Shown: piece by piece, positions 1 through 9,724 of the stretch
Position numbering within the stretch: position 1 is the stretch's first letter
Layout of the letters: each line of letters begins with the position of its first letter
Notes under the pieces: generated by a model
Told to the model about the DNA's origin: nothing
What the model saw: the letters and a program-made list of their open reading frames with translations, nothing else
Databases searched by the model: none
Translations under genes and position numbers: made by a program
Source of the DNA: Limnochordia bacterium
GTDB taxonomy: Bacteria > Bacillota > Limnochordia > DUMW01
Assembly (NCBI GenBank): GCA_023230925.1
Contig: JALNWK010000017.1
Location: 1 to 55,716, forward strand
Length of the DNA: 55,716 bases
Reading direction: 5' to 3'

Positions 1-222
1 ACGGGCCTTATCTTCTTTACGCCACTTGTCTTCATTAGAAGGACTGCTATTGGGAATCAACTGTCCTTCTTTCCGAGCCTTAGAAATCCAAGTGTAAATA
101 GTGCTTCCGGGGATGCCCGTCTCTGCGTGTATTTCATTTACTGTTTTATTTACTGGTGGCTTCAATTGCCTCAAGATGCTATCCTTAAAATCTCTTGAAT
201 AGCTTTTTCTTAGTGTCATCAT
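1..222 (-). mobile_element. IS3-type transposase orfA, 5' part (runs off left edge)
   Basis: The minus-strand frame starts with ATGATG at 222 and stays open to the window edge, giving 74 residues beginning MMTLRKSYSRDFKD. It has the layout of IS3-family OrfA: a basic start, then a helix-turn-helix with the pattern ETGIPGSTIYTWISKARKEG, then a lysine/arginine-rich stretch. OrfA binds the element's ends, and OrfB, the DDE integrase, would follow beyond position 1. Upstream, 247-265 holds a short self-complementary stretch that could belong to the terminal repeat. The gene is incomplete here, so whether the element is intact cannot be judged. Confidence 0.75.
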
Positions 223-376
223 GTAGTCTCAACCTCTCCCATAATAGTGTAACACCTACACGACAACTATGCTAACATACAGGGATTTGATTGAGCATGA
301 AGAGACTTACCCCCATTGGAACTGGTTACTTCAAGTTCGTCAACCATAACGCCCAGAAGAAAACTAGAACCCATAT

Positions 377-1084
377 TTATGAATGGCGACGAGCATAGTC
401 TGTACGCAAAAACACCTTATACTCCATCACATCAAAATCATATTTTTTCAGCATCCGCACTATAAGCTTTCGGATATCGTTGGCGCTTAGATTTGTCGTA
501 ACGTATATGTCGGTCCCGTTAACCTTCCTTGGTTCTCGAACCTCTTTAGGGTTCTGGACAAAATACCGCACCTTCCGCCCCTTCATCGATTTGTCCCAGA
601 GGAAACTGCGAAATAGTGACGCATCCTTAGATGCTAACACTTCGCACGTTTGGAGCAGAACAGCCCTCCAATCCGTCGCCTCATACCTAACGCCGAGTAA
701 CTCGAACCCTGCTGGGCGCGTATACGTATACGACTCATATAATGTATGAGCAGTATTAGGATCTAACTGCAATCCATCGTAGCCGGGTAAGATTCCTGCA
801 AGTTCATTATCTTCTCTTGCTGCTACAATCTCTTCTAATGTATCACTTAATTGAAGTAACTCGGAATAATCGTCTAATCTCCGTTGAACCTGATCGATTG
901 TCTCGTGAAGCTTCTTCAGGCATTCAACTCTCCGGTAGTCCCTGTGGTTAAGAGCTTGAAGAGCGACGTGCGCAATAGTGTTAGCGCAGTCCTCGACCAC
1001 CTGATCTAGCAGTTCGATACACTCGAGGATTTCCATTGCATCTTTAGGAGATTCCTCCCGCAAGAAAACTATGAGTTCCTCCAC
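377..1084 (-). CDS. Uncharacterised 235-aa protein, paralogue A of a tandem pair
   Basis: I do not recognise a named family. The first ~85 residues are acidic and predicted helical. After a variable linker, residues ~125-230 form a compact domain with the pattern RPAGFEL.G..Y.AT.W, then CE.LASKDASLFRSFLWDKSM, GRK.RYF, GTDIYVTT.LSAND and EYKVFLR.DY. The start ATG follows a GGGGGG-rich ribosome binding site. The neighbour at 1633 is a full-length paralogue of identical length (235 aa) whose C-terminal domain is far better conserved than its N-terminal half. Both lie downstream of a methyltransferase and a nuclease-helicase on the same strand, so a role in that locus is likely but inferred. I recall similar C-terminal domains near restriction-type genes; this is memory, not a search result. 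Nothing suggests a signal peptide or membrane segment. Confidence 0.8.
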   Translation of the reverse strand: MEELIVFLREESPKDAMEILECIELLDQVVEDCANTIAHVALQALNHRDYRRVECLKKLHETIDQVQRRLDDYSELLQLSDTLEEIVAAREDNELAGILPGYDGLQLDPNTAHTLYESYTYTRPAGFELLGVRYEATDWRAVLLQTCEVLASKDASLFRSFLWDKSMKGRKVRYFVQNPKEVREPRKVNGTDIYVTTNLSANDIRKLIVRMLKKYDFDVMEYKVFLRTDYARRHS

Positions 1085-1130
1085 TCATTATACCCCCCTT
1101 CGTATTGCATACATCACTAACGCCAGCTTT
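1085..1130 (-). repeat. Duplicated leader upstream of paralogue A
   Basis: Read on the minus strand, this stretch carries AAAGCTGGCGTTA, a short variable piece, then GAAGGGGG and ATAATG. The same order and near-identical bases precede paralogue B at 2341-2385. The duplication that created the pair therefore included at least the ribosome binding site and about 45 bases of leader. Confidence 0.7.
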
Positions 1131-1632
1131 AGCAACTAATTGCCCCCCACATATCATCTGCTCAGCTGGAGACCCGGAATAAGCCTTCTAGCTAAAATCC
1201 TAGACATCGGTGCCAATGCTTTTGCATTTCAGGCCAACGTTTTGCAGCATCTTGACCAGTTACTCTAGTGAATTCTCTCGGTATCGACATTTATCATTAT
1301 TCCCCGTTGCTTTCCCATGCACAATGAGTGAATCCCCTTTTCCAGGGTACCAGCATAATCATCCATACTCACCACTGTAGTACTTCGCTGAAAGCTCTCA
1401 ATCGGAGCTATCCTACAGGAAGGGTTCTAAGCGTATTCACCATTTACCTTTTCTCTTAAACGCACGGACCCAGTTTCCTCAGACACTGGAAAACCGTTTT
1501 TACCCTATACACCAACCAGACCAGAATGCTTATTACCAGCGAATCAGTTCTCCCACCGCTCACCACCATTTTCAGGGACTTAATCACATCGGGGCTCGTT
1601 ACACTCGATCGAGTACCACCCCGGAACAAGAT
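1131..1632. other. Intergenic stretch between the two paralogues, no gene seen
   Basis: About 500 bases with stop codons in all frames and no recognisable protein or RNA. It separates the two 235-aa paralogues and would be the rest of the ~1,256-base duplication unit, but I see no long similarity to the sequence downstream of paralogue A. It may contain decayed mobile DNA. Confidence 0.4.
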
Positions 1633-2340
1633 TCATGCATGACGGGGGGAATAATCAGCACGCAAAAACACCTTGTACTCCGTCACGTCTATATCATATT
1701 TTGTCAGCATTCGCACTATAAGTTTCCCGATATCATTAGCGCTCAGATGGGTCGTAACGTATATGTCGGTCCCTTCGACCCTCCTTGGTGCTCGAATCTC
1801 TCTGGGGTCCTGCGAAAAATAACGTAACTTCCTCCCCTGCATGGATTTGTCCCAGAGGAAACTACGAAATAGGGATGCATCTTTAGATGCTAACAATTCG
1901 CACGTCTTGGTTAGGACACCTTTCCATTCCGTCGCATCGTACTTAGTCCCGAACAACTCAAACCCGGCGGGACGTCTATGTGTATACGATTCATTTAGTG
2001 TATGTGGAATATTGGGATCTAGCTGTAATTCATTATAGCTAGGCAGGATTCCCGCAGACTCGTTACCATTGCTCATGGTCGCAAGCTCTTCGGGAGCACT
2101 ACCTGATTCAAGTAACCCGCTATAGTATTTCAACTTTCGCTGAACCCGATCTATAGTCTCATGCAAATCCTTCAGGCTTTCAGCCCTTTCGTAGTCTCTT
2201 TGGTTAAAGGCTCTGTAAATCGACTGTGCGATAGGACTGGCGCATTGCCCCACCGCTTGTTCCAGCAATTCCATACACTCGAGAATCTCCAATGCATATT
2301 CGGAAGCTTCTTCCCGCAAGAGGATTATGAGCCTCTCCAT
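1633..2340 (-). CDS. Uncharacterised 235-aa protein, paralogue B of a tandem pair
   Basis: Same length and architecture as paralogue A: an acidic helical N-terminal half starting MERLIILLREEASEYALEI, a variable middle, and the conserved C-terminal domain (RPAGFELFG, LASKDASLFRSFLWDKSM, GTDIYVTTHLSAND, EYKVFLRADY). Differences cluster in the N-terminal half and around residues 85-125, so the C-terminal domain is under stronger constraint and the N-terminal half may set specificity. It starts 302 bases after the stop of the nuclease-helicase gene and could be read from the same transcript. Function unknown; it is probably an accessory, target-sensing or regulatory part of the adjacent restriction-like locus, but that rests on position only. 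Confidence 0.8.
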   Translation of the reverse strand: MERLIILLREEASEYALEILECMELLEQAVGQCASPIAQSIYRAFNQRDYERAESLKDLHETIDRVQRKLKYYSGLLESGSAPEELATMSNGNESAGILPSYNELQLDPNIPHTLNESYTHRRPAGFELFGTKYDATEWKGVLTKTCELLASKDASLFRSFLWDKSMQGRKLRYFSQDPREIRAPRRVEGTDIYVTTHLSANDIGKLIVRMLTKYDIDVTEYKVFLRADYSPRHA

Positions 2341-2385
2341 ACATTATTCCCCCTTCTCATTGAGTACCTCGTTAACGCCAGCTTT
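2341..2385 (-). repeat. Duplicated leader upstream of paralogue B
   Basis: Minus-strand reading gives AAAGCTGGCGTTAAC, then GAGGTACTCAATGAGAAGGG, and runs into the start codon of paralogue B. It matches the leader of paralogue A at 1085-1130 with a few substitutions. The rest of the gap to 2642 shows no gene. Confidence 0.7.
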
Positions 2386-2642
2386 ACTCTGCCCCACTGA
2401 ATGATTGCCGTCAATTTCACTCGTCACGGTTGGGCCTCGTTCTATGGTCCTGTTATAAACCCTCCTGCACCAAAAAGAATACACATTAGTGGAGAATATC
2501 TTATACGGTAACGAGCAGCCGAGCTATCAGCTTAACATTCGCGGTATTAGCAAATCGCGAAAGATAATCAGAATGCGGAGTATGGTCCGTTGGAACATCG
2601 ATTGGATTAAAGCTGCAAACCCTCGTAGGACACCAGTATTAC

Positions 2643-5600
2643 TCAGCAACAAAGGTTTCCTATCTCCCAATGGATAGAACTCGTTTCTTTAGAGGCTTTG
2701 CGCGCCGATTGGCGGATTTCCTCGCCTCCCGATGCCTCGGCACTCGAAGCGAACTGCTCATAGTAATCACCATAATTATCCCATAAACGTTCCAAATTCC
2801 TGTACAATTCATCAACGGCTCTAGCTTCTTCAAAATCATATCGGATATCAACAGCCTGAAGGTTACACAGAAGCTGACGAACCGAGCTCGGACCATAGCC
2901 CGCTTCTTGGATCCGTCTGGCTATCAGATCCCTATTTATCCCCTGAATAGCATTCTGTATGTCGCATATTACCTTTTGAACCTTGGAATCAATCAGCATC
3001 CCCTCAAGCTGTGCTGCGGACGCCGTGCCCTGGTTATACACTAAGACCTCTTCCGATAGAAGCTCTTCGGATAGACGATGCATAACTGCTTCTTGCTCTC
3101 TCTTGACTATATGAAGTGGGCATATCTTGTCGTCTCTAACAGGGTCCCATGTCGCTTCGTCCCATGCTGCTTCTACCACTGATAGTTCGGTTACAATCTT
3201 GTCACCAATTAAGACCGGTTTGAGATATTGATCAATGTCTCGTCCATTGACGTCTCGTAGTATAATCTGTACAACGACTGTTATTCCCCCGCTCTTGGAG
3301 AGACTAACGTTATCAATGACATAAGGTTGCACTGGGCTTTTGATGAGGGAGGCCTCTTCGATCGCTTTTCGCATACGTTTTTGCGCTTCTCGATAATCGA
3401 TACTATGTTCATCCGCGCCCACTCTGACAATAGAATCAACCACTGTGTTCTCAATCATCTTCTCAATATCTGCACTCTTTGCCTTCCGGTTCCTAAGTAC
3501 CCCCCGTAAAAACTCTTGATAGTGTGGGAGCACAAGATCATCAAAGAATGTATCCTGGTAAATGCCTTCTAGCTTTCTCTTCAACCGTTCCATCATTTTC
3601 AGCTCTGACTCTATAACAGGCATCGATGGAAATGTGTAAATGTCCACCTCCGGCACTTGTCCATCACTGCGCGGTCGATCGATACGTCCGATCCGCTGTT
3701 CAAGATTCATTGGATTGAAAGGAAGATCGATATTCATCAAGACTCTTGCATCTTGGAGATTCTGACCGATTGCTAGGGCCTCTGTTCCGATTACTAGATC
3801 CAACTCTTCAGAAGAACCTAAAAACTCAGGATTCCCCTTTGATATAGGCGAAAATCTTTCGAGAATGTGCTCCCTCGTGTCTTGGTTTTCCTTACCGATT
3901 TTCCAGTCCTGCCTTTGCCCCGTTACCAATCCCATCCGGTAAGCTGAGAACTCCTCATCTTCAATCAAACGATCAAAAAAGGCTACTGCGGTATCACGAA
4001 ATTGAGTAATCAGCAAAACCTTTTCCCCTGCTCCCAAACACTCCTTTACTGCCTTTCGAAGGGCTTCGTACTTTTCATCCTTACGCGCAAATGCTTCGTC
4101 CAAATCACGGAGGATCTCATTAAGAAGTACCAGGTCTTGTCTGGCATGTTTTAGCATCCAGTCCAAAATTCGTATTGTATCAGACTCTTCGAGACTGGCA
4201 ATCTGCTTTTCCACTCTTTTACGATAGCGCTGCTGATTTTGCCAAGAGATAAATTCGTGTTCGAGGATCTCCTTAGACTCCTCCATTCCGATTCCTATAT
4301 CTTTCGGTGGCGCTATTTCTTCGGTTAAGCCATATTGCTGACGTAACCAAAGAGCGAAGTCTTCCTTTTTGCTGTTACCACCTTGAATACGAACGAGATC
4401 CTCCTGAAATATTCTCAATTTCTCCATAATGGATAAAAGCGTATGCTTGAATGCCGGCCACGAGGAATCTGCCCGTTTTAGAAACAATAATTTTAGCCGG
4501 TCGGTCGAGAAATCATAGTCATCTTCCTGATGATCCGCATAGCGAATAGGGTTAATGTATGGAAGTCGCAGATCGCCAATACGTATATAGTTTGCAGCAA
4601 AAGCCTTCTCTTTAATGGGCTCGTACATAACCTCAACCACCGGAAAACTACGCCTGGCAAACTCTACATCCTTCCTTCCCAATGTCTTTCGGGTCCTTTG
4701 GAGGAACAGATCTCTCCAAAAGGCCTCGAAAGCGCGATCATCCATTTCGATGGCTTTGCTTGCTTTTCGCGAGTTAAACCTTAGATACTTGCTATAAGGT
4801 TTCTGGGGTGGAACACTTTTCTTGTCAAGAAATAGTCGGCCAATATTGAAAACATCGCTTCTGGCGTTGTTCCAAGGCGTAGCTGTCAAAAGAAGGCCAC
4901 GAACATTCTTATGTGACTGAGCCTTGATGTACGTTAGGTTTCTATATAATTTCGTACGGTCATTTTTCAATCCCTGATGGGCCTCATCAACAACAATAAG
5001 GTCGAAATGAAGATAATCATGTAGCTCAGATAAAGTCTTTCTTTGCATCTCTTCTTTGCTCATCAGCTGGTACCTAGATCGGGGAACACCTACAATATCT
5101 AGCTCTTCTCTCCATTGGTCGTGAAGCTTCGTTGAGGCAAGAATTAAGGCTGAGTTTGACTCCGAAGCCATAAGAGTAGCAGCCGCCGTCCTGGTCTTAC
5201 CGAGACCAACTCCATCACAAAGAATACCCGTTCCAAATTGGTCTAAACGAAGTTTCATTTCGGATACTCCAACCACTTGATGATGATATAGAGTCTTCAT
5301 GAACGATCCATCGATAGGTTCAATAATGCGCTGGGCAAAGTACCGGGCAAAAGTAAGGTATGTTTCCTTCGGATGGGGGTAGGCATAGCGTTTTGGCCGT
5401 GGTTTTGGCACGTGATGATCGATGACTTCGAGAAGCTCACGGGAGAAGTCGATCACTTCCTCACTTTCCCAGACCTCATTAAACCACCGGGTCAGTGCAC
5501 CGAAGTTGTCCTGGCTTACCGTATTTAGTTCGGTATTGCCAAGCAACCCGCTTTCTGAGAAGTTGCTTGAACCGACAATCGCAAATCCATCATCAGCTCG

Positions 5601-6050
5601 TTCCCTTGTTCTATACATGAGGTAGGATTTTGCATGGAAGTAATTCGCTTCTCCCACATAGATTCTCACATCCACTTTCCCTTCAGCAATCCATTTACTG
5701 AACTGATACGCTAACTCAGTTCGTCGATCATCATAGCTCACTATTCCCTTAATCTCGTCGAACAAACAGTCCTTGGCTGTTCTAAGAGAGAAACCGTTGC
5801 TAAGCATCTCAGCAGTAGCGTAGTTGGTCCGATTCCCCATTAGGATACGTACAGTTCCTCCCTGTTCAAGCAAATCATGAACGGGCCTTTCCACCAACTG
5901 CAGCCCACTAAGGTAGAAATAAGCTACAGCCATATCTAGGTTCTCTGATTTTGGCAAAAGGTCATTTAGGGCATCCTTCATGGTGATCCGTCGGTTGTCA
6001 ATTACTCGTCCATATTCATGGGACAATACATCCTTTTTCACACCGGACAT
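2643..6050 (-). CDS. PLD-nuclease / SF2 helicase fusion protein (restriction-like)
   Basis: A 1135-aa cytoplasmic protein. Residues ~1-210 form a phospholipase-D-type nuclease domain with H139-A-K141 followed by GSSNFSESGL around 160-169. The usual HKD aspartate five residues after the lysine is tyrosine here, so this is an HxK...N variant. Residues ~250-800 form an SF2/SNF2-like helicase: motif I GVGLGKT (280-286), motif II DEAH (355-358), motif III TAT (389-391), and motif VI QRIGRIDR (785-792). The last ~330 residues are unassigned. Such a protein should translocate on DNA and cut it. Its start overlaps the end of the upstream methyltransferase gene by 13 bases, so the two are translationally coupled and probably act together as restriction and modification parts. 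PLD and SNF2 modules also occur in DISARM loci, but as separate genes with partners that are absent here. Confidence 0.85.
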   Translation of the reverse strand: MSGVKKDVLSHEYGRVIDNRRITMKDALNDLLPKSENLDMAVAYFYLSGLQLVERPVHDLLEQGGTVRILMGNRTNYATAEMLSNGFSLRTAKDCLFDEIKGIVSYDDRRTELAYQFSKWIAEGKVDVRIYVGEANYFHAKSYLMYRTRERADDGFAIVGSSNFSESGLLGNTELNTVSQDNFGALTRWFNEVWESEEVIDFSRELLEVIDHHVPKPRPKRYAYPHPKETYLTFARYFAQRIIEPIDGSFMKTLYHHQVVGVSEMKLRLDQFGTGILCDGVGLGKTRTAAATLMASESNSALILASTKLHDQWREELDIVGVPRSRYQLMSKEEMQRKTLSELHDYLHFDLIVVDEAHQGLKNDRTKLYRNLTYIKAQSHKNVRGLLLTATPWNNARSDVFNIGRLFLDKKSVPPQKPYSKYLRFNSRKASKAIEMDDRAFEAFWRDLFLQRTRKTLGRKDVEFARRSFPVVEVMYEPIKEKAFAANYIRIGDLRLPYINPIRYADHQEDDYDFSTDRLKLLFLKRADSSWPAFKHTLLSIMEKLRIFQEDLVRIQGGNSKKEDFALWLRQQYGLTEEIAPPKDIGIGMEESKEILEHEFISWQNQQRYRKRVEKQIASLEESDTIRILDWMLKHARQDLVLLNEILRDLDEAFARKDEKYEALRKAVKECLGAGEKVLLITQFRDTAVAFFDRLIEDEEFSAYRMGLVTGQRQDWKIGKENQDTREHILERFSPISKGNPEFLGSSEELDLVIGTEALAIGQNLQDARVLMNIDLPFNPMNLEQRIGRIDRPRSDGQVPEVDIYTFPSMPVIESELKMMERLKRKLEGIYQDTFFDDLVLPHYQEFLRGVLRNRKAKSADIEKMIENTVVDSIVRVGADEHSIDYREAQKRMRKAIEEASLIKSPVQPYVIDNVSLSKSGGITVVVQIILRDVNGRDIDQYLKPVLIGDKIVTELSVVEAAWDEATWDPVRDDKICPLHIVKREQEAVMHRLSEELLSEEVLVYNQGTASAAQLEGMLIDSKVQKVICDIQNAIQGINRDLIARRIQEAGYGPSSVRQLLCNLQAVDIRYDFEEARAVDELYRNLERLWDNYGDYYEQFASSAEASGGEEIRQSARKASKETSSIHWEIGNLCC

Positions 6051-9000
6051 TCTAACTCTCCCTTTTCAAGCAAACGATCATACTGCTCGATTACGCCCTG
6101 AGCGTTCTTTTCCATTTCACCTTGATGTCGGGGCGATTTGAACGTTGACAGAATGTACAGAAATTCGTCTCGTTTTATACCGTAAATCAACGCCACATAT
6201 GCATCAATCTGATTTTGGATCAGTTGTCGGATCTTAGGATCTGTTACACCTTGTGAAATACCTGTAGCATTAGCCAATTCCGCAAATTCCGGTGTAGTGC
6301 AAATAAGTAACGCTGCTCGTTTGGCAATATCATTAAAGAACTCATCACCTTCAGTCAACCGGGGTATAGGTAATTGGTATACCACAAACATATTGATGTT
6401 TGTATTCGTTTTACGACGTAAAACGAAGTCTACTACAAACGAGTTAAACAACGAAACGATGACCAGTGCCTCGCGTAGTGAATAGTTTGATTGCCTTTCC
6501 GGCGTCCCTTTATTCAAAACCCATTGAAAAGGTATAGTAACAATAAGGCTATTGCCACAGTAAGTATCTTTGGGGAGAATCGTAGCAATAAACGTACGTC
6601 TATTGGTACTGCTTGCAATGGCACGATAGGCAATACGAAAATACTCGGAGTGTAACTGCACGTTTTTTTCCAAATTCGACCGATTACCAAAGACTTCTCT
6701 CACCGCTCTATCTGTAGGCAAACCGGTATATTCCCTGGCCATCGCCTCCATACGACTCATTTCCTTGGCACGCAATCGCTTTTTAGCTGGCACTCCGACA
6801 GAGTAACTTGGCTCTCCATGGAGGTGGGTGAACTGCTCCATCATTTTCCCCTCGAACAACGTTTTCCCTACACCAGGCGGTAAAAAAAAATGACTATCAT
6901 TGGTCATGTGGAAATCGCTAATAAACTCAATATTCCATTTACCCGGTATGGATTCACCTAATGGTGGCCATTTAGCAAGCTTAGATAGGATGTCCACCTC
7001 TTTTTGCGAACGGAATTCCATAACGGACCATGTATTAGGAGCAAGTTTCTTTATGGTATCAACGGGTATGGTCATAAAAAGTCGAGATTCATAAAGATCC
7101 TGAAGTTCCTGACGATAAAAGAATGCCCGGAAACTATTGGTAGTACCGCCTTTCTCAAATAGAAGGATGGCAAACTTGTAACGGCCATCCACGGCCGGAA
7201 AGATCCCTTTCCGATTCTCAAAGCTAGCAATCTCTGAAAGGTTAGTGCACCCAAAGAGCATTTGGCGTAGCCCCGTAGAACCTAGATCCGTGTATACGTT
7301 GGATGGGACCAAAAGTCCACAGTGACCGCCATCGCCGATGAGCTGGTACGCCCGCTCCAGAGATATTTTATACAAATTAATATCTCCTCCGGTATATTTG
7401 CCGTTTATTCTAGTCCGTTGGTATTTATAATGCCCCTCTTGCAGAAAATACGAGCTTCCCACCTCATAGTAGCCATTTAGCCACTTCCAGCGTTCTTCGA
7501 TATAGGGCATTGCCTCAAACATCGATTTCATTTTCTTTAGCTTTTTCTGTTTCGGTAACCTACGGAATCCTGGGGCGACTTCTTCGAAAAACTCATCGGA
7601 ATTTGGCTTCCATATTTCCCATGGTGGGTTCCCTAGACAAACGGTAAAGCCCGGATTTGCTTTCAAAGAGCCATCTGCTTCAAAAAACACTTCCGGGCAG
7701 TTTATCTCAAGTGCCTCGGGTAACATGGCATCTTGGTATCCGCCAAGGGTGTCTTGTAATGATTGTCCCACTTGAACTTGTAGCGCTTTACGTTCCTCAT
7801 AGAGCTTCCGGTATATAGGTCTACTCTTCTTCGGAGAATCGGAATCAATGATTGAGCGGCGTAGCTCGATCAGCCCCCTAATCTGCTCCTTGTGTTTCCT
7901 AAAGACTTCATCACGTTTATTAGGAGCAACAGGAGTAATCAGTGAGTTTTGATGAATTAAGGTTAGACCAATGAGTTTGGGAAAGTTCTCGCCGGCTTGC
8001 CAGTTCTTCATTGCAGACAGAGTCAAAGTCTGGGTGCTTATGATCAAGGCTTTGTAGTCAATATCTATACCGTATATCATCTCTAAGAGAATGTACTTCT
8101 CCCAAAGACCCTGTGCTTCTTGAGTCGGTCTAAACTCCGGGAATAACTCGAATATTAACTCCCTTGTCTTGATATCGGAGATGGCTTCAAGAGTACGTAC
8201 CACATCATTTCGTTTAGACGAGAGGTAGCGAAAAGCCCCACGTAGAAAAGAACCGCCCCCACAAGTAAAATCAACTACCGTGATATCTTTAAGATAATGG
8301 ACCGCCTCAATTATTCCTTCCTTGCCTGCTGTTTCATCATTGATGATTGCTTCCAATCGTTCTCGCCGTATGTCAAACTCCTTACCCAAAGACTGCTCCA
8401 CCATGTAACTAACTAACTGGTTATCTGTATAATAGGCCCCACGATGCTTTTGTTCTTGAAGATCACCAGCATACTCTACTACCACATTACCCCCGTCTCT
8501 AACGATGATCTGGAAGGAATGGCTCATGCTGTTTTCATAGTGTTCTTGTATTTGTTCCGGTGGAAGGTCTTCATATCGGAAATTATAACGTCGTGAAGAG
8601 GTGTCTGCCCAAAAACCTAACAAAAGCTCTGGCTGGTACTCGTTTATTCGATCCTCAACTGTGTTGGCAATTAATGCAACGTCACTGTCAAACAGATCAC
8701 CACCATACGCCAATTCAAATTGCGTCCGCATTCGCGTATAGATCTCTCTTATCTCATCGGTCCTCTTAATGGTAACGGGACTTGTAACCAGATCAAATAA
8801 ACTAGTCTGTTCCTTACCTTGCGCAACCAAAGCCCTGTTTATTGATCTTTCGTCCACAGAAGTTCGGTACTTAACCTCGGCTAGATATTGTAGGACCTCC
8901 TCCATCCTTCCTTCGCCATGGCCGAACCCAAGATCGGAAAGGTCGTCCTGTCTGGAAAACGGTTCTAGACCATGATAAGCCTCAAAAAAACGTCGTAGCA

Positions 9001-9724
9001 AGACACGTAACACAATTGTGTCAACCACGCTGCCGACGGCCTCCTTAAAGTAGGGCTTTAGTACCTTTTCGTGTAGCGGCAAATCCGCGATCTCCATCCG
9101 AATATGCCGTGGAAGAAGTCCAAGCAAAGCATCTACACATTTTTCGTCCATTATCATGGTTTCGGCAATACGTCTTCTGTAGAGTTGTACCATTGAGTTG
9201 AATTGCGTGGATAACTCACGTTTGAAGAGATTGTCTAGGTCCTTGATAGCAATGTTGCCGAAGATATCTTCCTTAAACTCCAGCATATCTTTGTGCAGAC
9301 TCATCAGGGCATCTGCATACAAAGACACGCGTTCGATGGAATCTCTGGATATGTCTAGCCGCTCGTCGCGGTTCCCCCCAAATGCTCTGTAAATGACAAT
9401 TCTCCCTAAGCCACTAAATGCATAGAGGTATACCGTAAATGGGCCAAACAGAGTTTTCTGTCTTTCCACCTCTTCAAAACGCTTACGTATTTGCGGCACT
9501 GTTGTTAAACTATCTAACTCATTGTCATAACGTAATGCCATTAGTGCTTGATCATCCGAATCAAATGACGGGTGGTCTATAAGAACCCAATCACTATCGG
9601 GATTCACGGGATTTAACATTAGGTCATAATCAAAAAGACTTGCAAAGCAACTCAGGGCATCACGACCTGACAAACCAGTAATCTCTAGAAGCATCTGGAG
9701 AACAAGTCTTTGGTTGGAGGTCAT
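6038..9724 (-). CDS. Large N6-adenine DNA methyltransferase (type IIG/Eco57I-like)
   Basis: A 1228-aa protein. A ~425-residue helical N-terminal region leads into the methyltransferase core: RGAYYT (428-433, motif X region), the AdoMet loop DFTCGGGSF (485-493), YGIDID (551-556, motif II) and the catalytic NPPWE (699-703), the N6-adenine type of [D/N]PP[Y/W/F]. A long C-terminal part probably holds the target recognition domain. It should methylate adenine in a specific site and so protect self DNA. There is no nuclease motif in this chain; the nuclease sits in the next gene, which overlaps by 13 bases. The start at 9724 is preceded by GGGAGTGGGTGA. Size and motif order resemble DrmMI, PglX and type IIG enzymes; the closest family cannot be settled by eye. 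Confidence 0.88.
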   Translation of the reverse strand: MTSNQRLVLQMLLEITGLSGRDALSCFASLFDYDLMLNPVNPDSDWVLIDHPSFDSDDQALMALRYDNELDSLTTVPQIRKRFEEVERQKTLFGPFTVYLYAFSGLGRIVIYRAFGGNRDERLDISRDSIERVSLYADALMSLHKDMLEFKEDIFGNIAIKDLDNLFKRELSTQFNSMVQLYRRRIAETMIMDEKCVDALLGLLPRHIRMEIADLPLHEKVLKPYFKEAVGSVVDTIVLRVLLRRFFEAYHGLEPFSRQDDLSDLGFGHGEGRMEEVLQYLAEVKYRTSVDERSINRALVAQGKEQTSLFDLVTSPVTIKRTDEIREIYTRMRTQFELAYGGDLFDSDVALIANTVEDRINEYQPELLLGFWADTSSRRYNFRYEDLPPEQIQEHYENSMSHSFQIIVRDGGNVVVEYAGDLQEQKHRGAYYTDNQLVSYMVEQSLGKEFDIRRERLEAIINDETAGKEGIIEAVHYLKDITVVDFTCGGGSFLRGAFRYLSSKRNDVVRTLEAISDIKTRELIFELFPEFRPTQEAQGLWEKYILLEMIYGIDIDYKALIISTQTLTLSAMKNWQAGENFPKLIGLTLIHQNSLITPVAPNKRDEVFRKHKEQIRGLIELRRSIIDSDSPKKSRPIYRKLYEERKALQVQVGQSLQDTLGGYQDAMLPEALEINCPEVFFEADGSLKANPGFTVCLGNPPWEIWKPNSDEFFEEVAPGFRRLPKQKKLKKMKSMFEAMPYIEERWKWLNGYYEVGSSYFLQEGHYKYQRTRINGKYTGGDINLYKISLERAYQLIGDGGHCGLLVPSNVYTDLGSTGLRQMLFGCTNLSEIASFENRKGIFPAVDGRYKFAILLFEKGGTTNSFRAFFYRQELQDLYESRLFMTIPVDTIKKLAPNTWSVMEFRSQKEVDILSKLAKWPPLGESIPGKWNIEFISDFHMTNDSHFFLPPGVGKTLFEGKMMEQFTHLHGEPSYSVGVPAKKRLRAKEMSRMEAMAREYTGLPTDRAVREVFGNRSNLEKNVQLHSEYFRIAYRAIASSTNRRTFIATILPKDTYCGNSLIVTIPFQWVLNKGTPERQSNYSLREALVIVSLFNSFVVDFVLRRKTNTNINMFVVYQLPIPRLTEGDEFFNDIAKRAALLICTTPEFAELANATGISQGVTDPKIRQLIQNQIDAYVALIYGIKRDEFLYILSTFKSPRHQGEMEKNAQGVIEQYDRLLEKGELECPV

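Noticed and set aside
377..9724. Assignment as a standard DISARM or BREX locus
   Set aside because: No DrmA/DrmB (DUF1998), PglZ, BrxC or Lon-type gene is present; only the module types resemble DISARM.
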